Shown: in pieces, positions 1 through 6,737 of the stretch
How the letters are laid out: each line of letters starts with the position of its first letter
Position numbering within the stretch: position 1 is the stretch's first letter
Assembly: GCF_014204865.1 (NCBI RefSeq)
Contig: NZ_JACHMG010000001.1
Span: forward strand, 496,001 to 560,000
Reading direction: 5' to 3'
DNA from: Amycolatopsis jiangsuensis
GTDB lineage: Bacteria; Actinomycetota; Actinomycetes; Mycobacteriales; Pseudonocardiaceae
DNA: 64,000 bases
The notes under the pieces: generated by a model
The model's database searches: none
Told to the model about the DNA's origin: nothing
The model's input: the letters and a program-made list of their open reading frames with translations, nothing else
Made by a program: the position numbers and the translations under genes

Positions 1-1
1 G

Positions 2-685
2 CCGATCGTCAATCCGGACGTGTTCGACCAGGTGCAGAGGATCCTCCGAGATCCGCAGCGGAAGAAGTGGCGCCCGGGTGCGGCGAAGCATTGGCTCAGC
101 TACATCGCGAAGTGCGGCGCATGCGGAGACGGTTTACGCGTGAAGACGGGTCGGAAGGGCGAGCTCCGCTACGCGTGCGGAGAGCCGACCGGATGCGTCA
201 GCATCGTCAGCGCCGATCTTGATGTTTTCACGGAAAAGCTGCTGCTGCACTGGCTCGCCGACCCTGACTGCTACTGCGTGCTGAACCAGGCCGGTGACGC
301 CGCGGGTGCTGAGTTGGCGCGGGTGCGCGCTGATCTGCTCGCAGCCATCGACCGGCGCGACGAGCTGTCCGGCCGTGTGGCGCGGGAAGAGCCGGGGTTC
401 ACGCTTGAATTCGTTGCACCGATCGCGGCCGCCAACCAGGAGCGAATCGCCAAGTTGCGCCAGCAGGAGAAGAACCTGCAGCCGTCGGTCCTCGACGGCG
501 TGATCGAGCCGGGCCCGGATGTTGCGAAGCGGTGGGCCGTGCTGCCGCTGGAGAATCGGCGGCTGGTGGCGCGACGATTGCTCGTGCCGGAGTACATCGG
601 CGAGCTGCAGGTGAAAAAGATCGGCCGGGGGCGCCGGGACGTACCGGTGAAGGATCGCGTGCGACTGGTGCGTCAGGAGAAGTGA
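2..685 (+). CDS. Large serine recombinase, C-terminal part (5' end outside window)
   Basis: The reading frame is open from the left edge, so the N-terminal catalytic domain lies outside the window. The visible start, reading PIVNPDVFDQVQ, is the typical end of the recombinase domain of phiC31-type serine integrases. It is followed by a zinc beta-ribbon (paired cysteines in KCGACGDGL and YACGEPTGC) and a charged helical, probably coiled-coil segment around residues 100-165. The family performs site-specific integration and excision of phages and integrative elements. Here it sits at the edge of a stretch with phage and transposon debris, consistent with the integrase of a decayed element. Whether the full gene is intact cannot be judged. 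Confidence 0.78.
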   Translation, partial: PIVNPDVFDQVQRILRDPQRKKWRPGAAKHWLSYIAKCGACGDGLRVKTGRKGELRYACGEPTGCVSIVSADLDVFTEKLLLHWLADPDCYCVLNQAGDAAGAELARVRADLLAAIDRRDELSGRVAREEPGFTLEFVAPIAAANQERIAKLRQQEKNLQPSVLDGVIEPGPDVAKRWAVLPLENRRLVARRLLVPEYIGELQVKKIGRGRRDVPVKDRVRLVRQEK

Positions 686-731
686 GGCGCGGCCGGGGGA
701 AGCGGCCTACCTTCAAATTCCGACAAAATGA

Positions 732-878
732 CTACAATCTACCCTCGCGGAATCTCCGTTCGAATTCGTCGACCTCGGCATCGATCGAGGCGATTCTCGA
801 CAACCGGCTTCGGCGCCGCGGGTCGTACTGGATTCCGGCGAGCCATGCGCCCACGGTCGCCGCGGCGTGCACCGTCAT
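732..878 (-). CDS. Small hypothetical protein (48 aa), coupled to upstream micro-gene
   Basis: The frame starts at the ATG at 876-878, which shares one base with the TGA stop of the 40-aa gene upstream (TGATG overlap), so reinitiation is likely. The protein has a short hydrophobic start (AAATVGAWLAGI) and an arginine-rich, then acidic, helical tail ending in VDEFERRFREGRL. A longer reading of the same frame from 1016 exists, but it lacks a ribosome site and covers the upstream gene. No family recognised. Position next to a serine recombinase suggests it belongs to the same integrative element. Confidence 0.5.
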   Translation of the reverse strand: MTVHAAATVGAWLAGIQYDPRRRSRLSRIASIDAEVDEFERRFREGRL

Positions 879-1000
879 CAGCTGCGGCGGCCAGCCAGTA
901 CGCCGATGACCAGGTGCGGGACCGCGAGAAATGCTCCCAGGATCGCGAATGCGTAGAACCAGATGTGGACTGGGGGTACAGCATTGACAGGAGTGCTCAC
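878..1000 (-). CDS. Single-pass small membrane protein (40 aa)
   Basis: A GTG start at 1000 lies 8 nt after a strong Shine-Dalgarno sequence (GGAGGT, complement of 1009-1014). The predicted peptide begins MSTPVNAVPPVHIWFYAFA and has one clear transmembrane helix from about residue 12 to 35, closed by the basic end AGRRS. Its stop overlaps the start of the next small gene by one base, so the two form a micro-operon. Function unknown. Such short membrane proteins occur in actinobacterial integrative elements, but the assignment to one is inference. It conflicts with the weak plus-strand frame at 1015, since the promoter must lie in that stretch. Confidence 0.6.
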   Translation of the reverse strand: MSTPVNAVPPVHIWFYAFAILGAFLAVPHLVIGVLAGRRS

Positions 1001-1014
1001 GCGTCGTTACCTCC

Positions 1015-1408
1015 ATGGTGATTCATGATCGCCCAATTGCGCATGGGGACTATCTGGTCTTCGTGAGGCCCCGTTATCCGTGGCTCGAAAGTTGGGCCGA
1101 TGGCGTGAAACTGCGTGATGTGCCGAGCGTCACGTATCTGACTACAGGGGTGTTTCCTCTGCCGGCGCCTGTTCTTGCTGCACTGTCTTCTGGCCAGTAC
1201 GTCATCGAGTGCCAGGCGGGGGAGAGCGACGCGGCGTTCATCGCGCGAGTGGTTGCGACCGCGTCGAGGCCCGATGCCCACGCTCGGCAACGGCCGCTAC
1301 TACTGGGTCGAGACCGCAGACGGACACCGGTCGCCGATGGAGCACACCGTCATCACCTCCGGCACTACGCCACTGCCCGATGCGGACACTGCTGAGCCTC
1401 CGCGGTGA
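1015..1408 (+). pseudogene. Probable frameshifted hypothetical gene
   Basis: The first 87 codons from 1015 encode a plausible globular sequence (HGDYLVFVRPRYPWLESWAD, then GQYVIECQAGESDAAFIARV). After about 1265 this frame turns into arginine/histidine-rich nonsense, while the next frame becomes sensible (from 1274, MPTLGNGRYYWVETADGHR, stop at 1408). This fits one gene broken by a frameshift, or two overlapping genes. There is no good ribosome site before 1015. No family recognised. Low confidence, also because it collides with the promoter region of the minus-strand micro-genes. Confidence 0.3.
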
Positions 1409-1495
1409 CAGCCCGCGCCGCAGCAGTCGTGCTGCTGCTTCAGCAGGAGGCCGACTGCGCCGCCGGCCGCTGGCTGTGTCCAACTCGGTCCCTAG

Positions 1496-1512
1496 TGGTG
1501 CTTTGTTAGGTG
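1496..1512 (+). repeat. Left terminal inverted repeat of the IS
   Basis: TGGTGCTTTGTTAGGTG, preceded by the target duplication CTAG at 1492-1495. It matches the right end with two mismatches. Confidence 0.85.
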
Positions 1513-2934
1513 CTGTTGAGTTGGGGTTTCTGTTGCGGGGTGGGGGTCTGGATGGGTTGTCGGCAGGTGTGGCAGGTGCCGGTCCAGGCCGCGAGCAGGG
1601 TCTGGAGTTGGTGCAGGACTGCGTAGAGGGTCAGGCCTGCGCAGGGGCTTGTGGGGTGCGGCGGAGCTGGGTGCAGATGGCCTGGGCGACGGCGGTGAGG
1701 GTGACGTGGCGGTGCCAGCCGAGCCGGGAGCGGCCTTCGAAGTGGTCGAGGCCGAGGCCGTCTTTGAGTTCGCGGTAGTCGTGTTCGATGCGCCAGCGGA
1801 TTTTGGCCAGCCGGACCAGGTGCCGCAGTTTCGTGTCGGCAGGGAGGGTGGAGAGCCAGTAGTCGGTGGGCTCGGGTGCGCCGGGAGGCCACTCGGCCAG
1901 CAGCCAGCATTCGGGCAGGCTGCCGTCGCTGTCGCGGGGGATGTTGCGGTTAGCTGGGCGGATGCGCAGCGCGAGGAACCGGGAGCGCATGCTCGCGGTG
2001 GGGTTGCCGGGAGTCTTGCGTGATCCGTGTCGCCAGGGGACGTACCGGCCTGCTGATCGTCCGGCGGCCATCGCGAGGGATTTCAGGTCCTGTGGCGGGT
2101 CGGGGTAGCGCGGCTGTGGCGGGCGGCCGGTGCCCTTCCAGGCCGGGGTCACCGGCGCGGCCTCGGCGGGGTGGGCGGTCGCGGTCGGGCTGACGGCGAG
2201 GGCGTAGGTCAGGCCACGTTCGGTCAGGCCGAGCCGGAATTCGGTGGCGTCGCCGTAGCCGGCGTCGGCCACCACCGGCCGGCTCGGCAGTCCCCACTCA
2301 CCGATGACCTCGTCGAGCATGTCCGCCACTTCTCCCGATGTCGCGGTTCGTCTGGGATCGCACTGCGTGCCCGCCGACGCCGGATCTCGGCTGCGGCCCC
2401 GCCGTCGGTTGCTTTCTCGTCGTCCCAGGACTCGGGCAGCAACAGCCGCCAGTCGATCGCGGCCGAGGCCCAGTCGGTGACCGCGTGGACGCTCACCCCG
2501 ATTTGGCAATTCCCCGTTTTGCCCAGCGCACCGCAATACATCCGCGCAACACCTGGGGAATCCTTGCCGTCCTTGGGAAACCCGGTGTCATCGATGACCA
2601 GGGCATCCGGGGCGATGAACTCCCCGGCCCATCCGGTCAGGCGTCGCCGGACCTCGACGTGGTCCCAGGTCGAGGTGGTGACGAACTGCTGCAACTGCTG
2701 ATGATCGACCTCAAGCCGCTGCGCCATCGGCTGCATCGACTTGCGTTTGCCGTCCAGCATCAGCCCACGCAGGTACAGCTCACCTTTCACTCTCTGATCA
2801 CGCCGCGCGAACCCACCGAACATCCGCTCAGCGAACTGTTCGATCACCGGACGAACCTCGTCCATCTCCTCCGGAAACACCCGCACAGGAGACCACATCA
2901 ACCACCTGACCAGCCACAACGACACACCTAACAA
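1506..2934 (-). pseudogene. IS701-family transposase, broken by two frameshifts
   Basis: The N-terminal frame (TTG at 2934 or a later start near MDEVRPVIEQFAERMF) carries the family hallmarks FARRDQR, YLRGLMLDGKRKS and the catalytic region around DALVIDDTGFPKDG, then HREKW. The sequence then jumps frame near 2329 into ADMLDEVIGEWG, followed by VVADAGYGD (second catalytic Asp region) and KIRWRIEHDYRELKDGLGLD (catalytic Glu region). A second shift near 1645 moves into AGLTLYAVLHQLQTLLA and CHTCRQPI, the usual C-terminal cysteine tail, ending at 1506. Only one change at each site would restore the protein. The element is probably unable to move by itself. Confidence 0.85.
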
Positions 2935-2941
2935 AACACTA
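2925..2941 (-). repeat. Right terminal inverted repeat of the IS
   Basis: Read on the minus strand it is TAGTGTTTTGTTAGGTG. The target duplication CTAG follows at 2942-2945. Confidence 0.85.
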
Positions 2942-2946
2942 CTAGC

Positions 2947-3747
2947 TCAGGCTTGGCCTCGCTGCACGGTCATCAGTAGGGGGGTGGTGAGGCGATGACG
3001 GGCGTATAGGTCGGCAGTAAGGCCGGCGAGCCATCCGATCGCGCTGGGGGACCATTCGGCGAGAGTGCCGGTAAAGACGACCGCGTGCTGTGGCGGGCCG
3101 TTCCAGAAGCTGTCGTCGAACCATGGCGTGATCGGCGTGTGACCGTTTTCGTAGGAGCTGACAGCGAAGGCCGGCTGTTCGATGGAAGCCAGCACATCGC
3201 TGACCGCCGGAATAGCTGGAGACTGCCCCGAGTCGAGGGTGACCTGTACCGGGGTACGCAAAGTGGGATCACTGTCGGCGAACCAGTGCGCAGTGCGCAG
3301 CGACGGGGACAGCAATGGGCCGGGTGCGTCGGCAGTATCGAGGACCTGCACGGGCAGCAACATCTGCACCGCGTCCAGTTCGAGTGCTCCGAGCCGGGTC
3401 ATCGCAGCTGTCGCGCACTGTAGGACCGGCTGTGCCGGTAAGGGTTGGTCGCGCGCGACCCGTTGAGCCTCCACCTGGAACCACGCCACGGGCTCGGAAT
3501 TCGGCTCTGAGCCGGAGGTGCGCGTGGGAGCGTCGGCGTCGTTCATGCCCCACAGGCTTGGGCGCTCCTGGTCGTCGTGTAGCCAGCCCATCATCCGCGA
3601 GCAGGTGTGGAAAGCCGAGTAAGCGTCAGTGTCCGCATCCGGGGCCAGCCACGGGTGCGGGGTCATCGTGCCGTAGAGCGCGGCGGTGAGGGTGCCCGCT
3701 ATTCCGCGGGCACCCTCGACCAGACCAGGGCGGGCGCTGCTGTTCAT
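2947..3747 (-). CDS. Hypothetical protein (266 aa)
   Basis: No family recognised. The chosen ATG at 3747 starts MNSSARPGLVEGARG and follows a weak GGTGGA box; a GTG four codons upstream (3759) is an alternative. The protein is rich in aromatic and acidic residues, has no clear membrane segment or signal peptide, and has many Trp/His pairs (MTPHPWLAPDADTD, HTCSRMMGWLHDDQ, TPWFDDSFWNGPP), resembling a soluble globular domain. It lies 32 nt downstream of the secreted protein gene at 3780-4328 in the same direction, so the two probably form an operon. The IS downstream stops one base short of its stop codon, leaving it intact. Confidence 0.55.
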   Translation of the reverse strand: MNSSARPGLVEGARGIAGTLTAALYGTMTPHPWLAPDADTDAYSAFHTCSRMMGWLHDDQERPSLWGMNDADAPTRTSGSEPNSEPVAWFQVEAQRVARDQPLPAQPVLQCATAAMTRLGALELDAVQMLLPVQVLDTADAPGPLLSPSLRTAHWFADSDPTLRTPVQVTLDSGQSPAIPAVSDVLASIEQPAFAVSSYENGHTPITPWFDDSFWNGPPQHAVVFTGTLAEWSPSAIGWLAGLTADLYARHRLTTPLLMTVQRGQA

Positions 3748-3779
3748 TTCACTGTCCACCCGGCCATGATCGCACCGAC

Positions 3780-4328
3780 CTACTGATCGGGCCCGGTCAC
3801 CTGACACGGGATATCCGCCTGTCGCATGCCCACCCCGCTGCTGTCGATCTCGTCGTTGACATCCACGTCGGCCTGGTTGCGCCACGACGTGGACGCGGTG
3901 GTGTCGCAGTCACGACGTACGGGTACCCGCACAGTGCTTCCGCTGCCCGGCTTCACGTTGCCGTTCTCAGCGCACGCTTTCCGCCGCCACGTGCCGTCGG
4001 TGTAGTACTCGTACAGGCAGACCAGAATGGTTGCCGTGTCGTTGGTGCAATCCCCCTTTTCCCACCAGGCGTGCCCTGACGCGGCGATACCTGTTTTCGA
4101 GCGGTGCGGGTTGTCGACACCCGTTACCGGCGTGCACCCCAGCCGTTTCCCGGTTTCATCGGTGTACACACCCTCATCGGCATCGCTCGTGGGTGCGATA
4201 CCGGGCACCGCTGCCTCGTGAGACACCAGTGGTGCGGCGGTGGCCGCCGATACCATCGGCGTCGGTAGTGCTGCGAACACCGTGGCTCCTACGACCACAA
4301 CCGGCCAGAGGTGATTTCTTATCCTCAT
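3780..4328 (-). CDS. Secreted cysteine-containing protein of unknown function (182 aa)
   Basis: The start ATG at 4328 follows GGAGGG at good distance. The N-terminus has a classical signal peptide: basic MRIRNH, hydrophobic WPVVVVGATVFAALP, and a small-residue cleavage region near VSAATAAP. The mature part carries six cysteines (LGCTPV, GDCTND, LVCLYEY, KACAEN, RRDCDT, IPCQVT) that could form three disulfides, plus the aromatic patch SGHAWW and EYYTDGTWR. No catalytic motif was recognised. It is an exported, probably disulfide-stabilised, small domain in an operon with the unknown gene downstream. Longer in-frame starts up to 4424 lack a ribosome site and would bury the signal peptide. Confidence 0.62.
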   Translation of the reverse strand: MRIRNHLWPVVVVGATVFAALPTPMVSAATAAPLVSHEAAVPGIAPTSDADEGVYTDETGKRLGCTPVTGVDNPHRSKTGIAASGHAWWEKGDCTNDTATILVCLYEYYTDGTWRRKACAENGNVKPGSGSTVRVPVRRDCDTTASTSWRNQADVDVNDEIDSSGVGMRQADIPCQVTGPDQ

Positions 4329-4665
4329 CGACAGTCCCTCCTCGTTCGTCTGGTTGGACAACGAGGGCGACATGAGGCGAAAGCTCTGCCGCGTACTGCG
4401 GAATCGGCAACTCCCCATTGCCATCCCCCTCGGCAGTCGACGCTAGAGTCCGTTCTCTTTGTCGTCGGCCGAATCGCCTCGTCTCACCCGAAAAGACCAA
4501 CCGACGACGTATGGATAGGCGTTATGGCACCACCGCTAGCCAGCGCTACGGCTCACCGGAAGCAACAGGCCGCCTCTGAGTTGAATCGGCACTGACCGGG
4601 TCGGGCCACGCGCCGCCGAGGTCGTGCTACTGCTCGGTCAAGGGGCCCCGCACCGGCGACGGTCG
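4329..4665. other. Intergenic region without recognised gene
   Basis: This 337-bp stretch separates the secreted-protein gene from the phage-like gene. It must contain the promoter of the minus-strand pair starting at 4328, but no convincing -35/-10 pair was identified. A 23-codon plus-strand frame at 4524 (MAPPLASATAHRKQ) has no ribosome site and was not called. Confidence 0.4.
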
Positions 4666-5085
4666 TTACTTCCGGCGCGGCGCGGGGCCGGGCTTCGTTT
4701 TCCGGGTCGAGGCGTACCGCTCGGCGGCCGATTTGATCCACCAGCCCGGCACGACCGGCGTCGGGAAGGTGTGCAGCTGGCCGGCTTCGGCGGCCTTGCG
4801 CCGCTCGGTGTCCAGTTCGTAGATCCGTTGGTGTGAGCTGAATCCGCACAGCGCTGCGAATTCCTTCACGTTCACCATCGGGGGGATCGAGGACGCCTCG
4901 ATGCGTCGGCCCACCTCGGCGTTCGACAGTGCCTCGACGGCATCCCATGCCGTCACCGTGAACCCGGCGGTCGCGAGCGCTTCGACGAACGAATCCCGTG
5001 CCACCGTGAGCTCGGCGACCGGGTCACTGCCCGAGCTGTCGAGCGCAATGCCGAGTCGGTTGTCGTGGACGGCGACCGTGATCAA
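4666..5085 (-). CDS. Phage-like protein with putative excisionase-type HTH (139 aa)
   Basis: The C-terminal half (about residues 70-130, NVKEFAALCGFSSHQRIYEL and TPVVPGWWIKSAAERYAS) resembles winged-helix or MerR/excisionase-like DNA-binding folds, in which a helix-turn-helix is followed by a basic wing; the tail KTKPGPAPRRK is strongly basic. The first 60 residues look like a small alpha/beta domain of unknown role. The TTG start at 5085 is uncertain; a later internal start is possible. The gene overlaps the start of the opposite-strand terminase remnant by a few bases. The phage assignment rests on this neighbourhood. Confidence 0.45.
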   Translation of the reverse strand: MITVAVHDNRLGIALDSSGSDPVAELTVARDSFVEALATAGFTVTAWDAVEALSNAEVGRRIEASSIPPMVNVKEFAALCGFSSHQRIYELDTERRKAAEAGQLHTFPTPVVPGWWIKSAAERYASTRKTKPGPAPRRK

Positions 5086-5302
5086 AGTGCTCGCCGGCGA
5101 GACGAGCTACGGGTTCGACGTCGAGGAATTCGCGCGCGACACGCTGCGCCGGCCGCTGGATCCGTGGCAGCGCTGGGCTGCGATCCACGGCGGGGAGCTG
5201 CTGCCCGACGGTCGCCCGCGGTTCCGGATCCTGCTGCTGATCGCCCGGCAGAACCACGCCGAGCGTCGCGGTGCTTCGCACGCCGGCTGGTCCGTCGCTT
5301 GA
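5078..5302 (+). pseudogene. Phage terminase large subunit, N-terminal remnant
   Basis: The translation contains ETSYGFDVEEFARDTL, PLDPWQRWAAIHGGELL and DGRPRFRILLLIARQN. These are the sequences normally found just before the Walker A motif (ARQNGKT) of actinophage terminase large subunits. Here the frame departs at ARQNH and stops after 15 more codons, so the ATPase and nuclease domains are missing. It is a deletion scar of a prophage. The GTG at 5078 is a convenience start; the upstream part of the gene is also absent. Confidence 0.65.
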
Positions 5303-5552
5303 TCGTGAACATGAGGCGTCATTGGGTCTCCCGCTGTGGTGTGAAGGCGACGAATTCGCAGGTGAAGGCGCCTTTTCGGTCATGACTACCTCTAAGAAAG
5401 TCACTCCTGAGAACCCCGCTCCGGGTTCACACGGATCAGACATCGTTCTCACTCGTTGGTGTGGCCGGTGACGGAGTTAACACGGCCGGTCCGGTGACGG
5501 GGGCAACCCCCGCTGGCGTTCGCCTCCGGTAACCGGCACACTGAACGCGCTG
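5303..5552. other. Junction between phage remnant and core genome
   Basis: There is no recognised gene. A 29-codon frame at 5382-5471 (MTTSKKVTPENPAPGSHG) uses A/T-ending codons unlike its surroundings and lacks a ribosome site. A small G/C hairpin lies near 5495-5515 (GGGGGCAACCCCC). The attachment site of the lost element might be here, but no tRNA or flanking repeat was found. Confidence 0.35.
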
Positions 5553-5700
5553 TGAGGGGAGTATTCCTCCGCGGCGGTGTCGTCAGCACGGCTGCCGGTA
5601 CTCGCGCGCCACGGTGATCGTTTCGGTCGCGGTGGGTGGAGAACCCGGGGCCCGGCACCGTCGGCCGATCGTGAGATCGGCGGAAGAGACCTCCGGTTAG
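5553..5700 (+). promoter_or_regulatory. yybP-ykoY-type manganese riboswitch upstream of terC
   Basis: The leader starts with GAGGGGAGTA, continues with GGCGGTGTCGTCAGCACGG, and near its 3' end has GGAAGAGACCTCC. These agree with conserved parts of the yybP-ykoY aptamer (the GGGGAGUA element, the UCGUCA(U/G)CA loop and the 3' AGACC strand). The next gene encodes a TerC-family protein, a regular target of this Mn2+ riboswitch. The ribosome site GGAGG at 5719-5723 lies just downstream and could be masked or freed by an expression platform. Fold and metal response are inferred; a covariance search was not run. Confidence 0.7.
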
Positions 5701-5734
5701 TTGCTGCTGCGCACTATCCGGAGGTTTCGTTTTC

Positions 5735-6700
5735 ATGACCGTTCCCGTGTGGCTGTGGTTCGCCACGGTCGGTGGACTGCTCGCCCTGATCGCCCTCGAC
5801 CTCGTGATCGTCGACCGCAAGCCGCACGAGGTCACCACCGGTGAGGCCGCGCGGTGGGTGGTCTTCTACATCGCGTGCGCGGTGCTGTTCGGGGCCGGCG
5901 TCTGGTTCTTCGCCGGGCACGACCCGGGTGTCGAGTTCTTCACCGGATACATCACCGAGTACTCGCTGAGCGTCGACAACCTGTTCATCTTCATGATCAT
6001 CATGGCCTCGTTCAAGGTGCCGGTGATCCACCAGCACCGGGTGCTGCTGGTCGGGATCCTGCTCGCGCTGGCGATGCGCAGCGTGTTCATCGCGGTCGGC
6101 GCGGCGTTGATCAACCAGTTCGTGTGGGTCTTCTTCCTGTTCGGTGCGGTGCTGATCTGGACCGCGATCAGCATGGTGCGCGGCAAGGACGAAGGCGAGG
6201 AGTACCAGGAGAACGCGGTCACCCGCTGGGTGCGCAAGCTGTTCCCGGTCACCGACGACTACCACGGGCACAAGTACCTGGTGCGCCACCAGGGCAAGCG
6301 GATGATCACGCCGATGCTCCTGGTGATCGTCGCGATCGGCTCGGCCGACCTGCTCTTCGCGGTGGACTCGATCCCGGCGATCTTCGGCATCACCCAGGAC
6401 GCCTTCCTGGTGTTCACCGCCAACGCGTTCGCGCTGATGGGCCTGCGGCAGCTGTACTTCCTGCTCGGCGGGCTGGTGAACAAACTGGTGTACCTCAGCT
6501 ACGGCCTCGCGGTGATCCTCGCCTTCATCGGCGCGAAGCTGGTGCTGCACGCACTGCACGAGTACCACGCCGCGCCGGACTGGCTCGACATCAACAACTG
6601 GGTGTCCCTCGGCGTGATCGTGGTCGTGCTGACCGTGACCACGGTGGCGAGCCTGTCCAAGGCCCGCCGCGACGAGCGGGCGGCGGCCGAGGCGAAATAG
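5735..6700 (+). CDS. TerC family membrane protein (probable Mn2+ exporter)
   Basis: This is a 321-residue polytopic membrane protein with about nine hydrophobic helices. It shows both signature elements of the TerC/Alx family: SLSVDNLFIFMII (acidic residue near 81) and LLFAVDSIPAIFGIT (near 211). TerC proteins export manganese or support metalation of secreted enzymes, and tellurium resistance is a side phenotype. The upstream yybP-ykoY-type leader supports the manganese role. The start ATG follows GGAGG by 11 nt. The gene stands alone, with the next gene having its own promoter. Confidence 0.9.
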   Translation: MTVPVWLWFATVGGLLALIALDLVIVDRKPHEVTTGEAARWVVFYIACAVLFGAGVWFFAGHDPGVEFFTGYITEYSLSVDNLFIFMIIMASFKVPVIHQHRVLLVGILLALAMRSVFIAVGAALINQFVWVFFLFGAVLIWTAISMVRGKDEGEEYQENAVTRWVRKLFPVTDDYHGHKYLVRHQGKRMITPMLLVIVAIGSADLLFAVDSIPAIFGITQDAFLVFTANAFALMGLRQLYFLLGGLVNKLVYLSYGLAVILAFIGAKLVLHALHEYHAAPDWLDINNWVSLGVIVVVLTVTTVASLSKARRDERAAAEAK

Positions 6701-6724
6701 TCGTTCGCTTTGCTAAGGATCAGG

Positions 6725-6730
6725 TACGGT
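6725..6730 (+). promoter_or_regulatory. -10 element of a likely leaderless transcript (S9 peptidase)
   Basis: TACGGT lies 7 nt before the ATG at 6738 and no Shine-Dalgarno sequence is present. Transcription would start at or within a base of the start codon. Confidence 0.45.
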
Positions 6731-6737
6731 CGTCGGC

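Larger units (their letters stand above)
1496..2941 (-). mobile_element. IS701-family insertion sequence, 1446 bp
   Basis: The element is bounded by 17-bp imperfect inverted repeats (left TGGTGCTTTGTTAGGTG, right TAGTGTTTTGTTAGGTG, two mismatches). It is flanked on both sides by the 4-bp direct repeat CTAG (1492-1495 and 2942-2945). A YTAR target duplication is characteristic of IS701-family elements. One transposase gene, now frameshifted, fills the element on the minus strand. The insertion lies one base beyond the stop codon of the neighbouring gene at 2947, which is therefore undamaged. Confidence 0.9.

Noticed and set aside
732..1016. 94-codon minus-strand reading from 1016
   Set aside because: The Shine-Dalgarno sequence at 1009-1014 belongs to the GTG at 1000 in another frame; the 48-aa reading from 878 fits the coupled-gene pattern better.
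4524..4595. 23-codon frame in the gap before the phage-like gene
   Set aside because: There is no ribosome site, no conserved sequence seen and no neighbour supporting it.
1..5300. CRISPR array, tRNA attachment site or flanking att repeats for the island
   Set aside because: No regularly spaced repeats, no tRNA fold and no matching direct repeats could be identified; the left end is outside the window.
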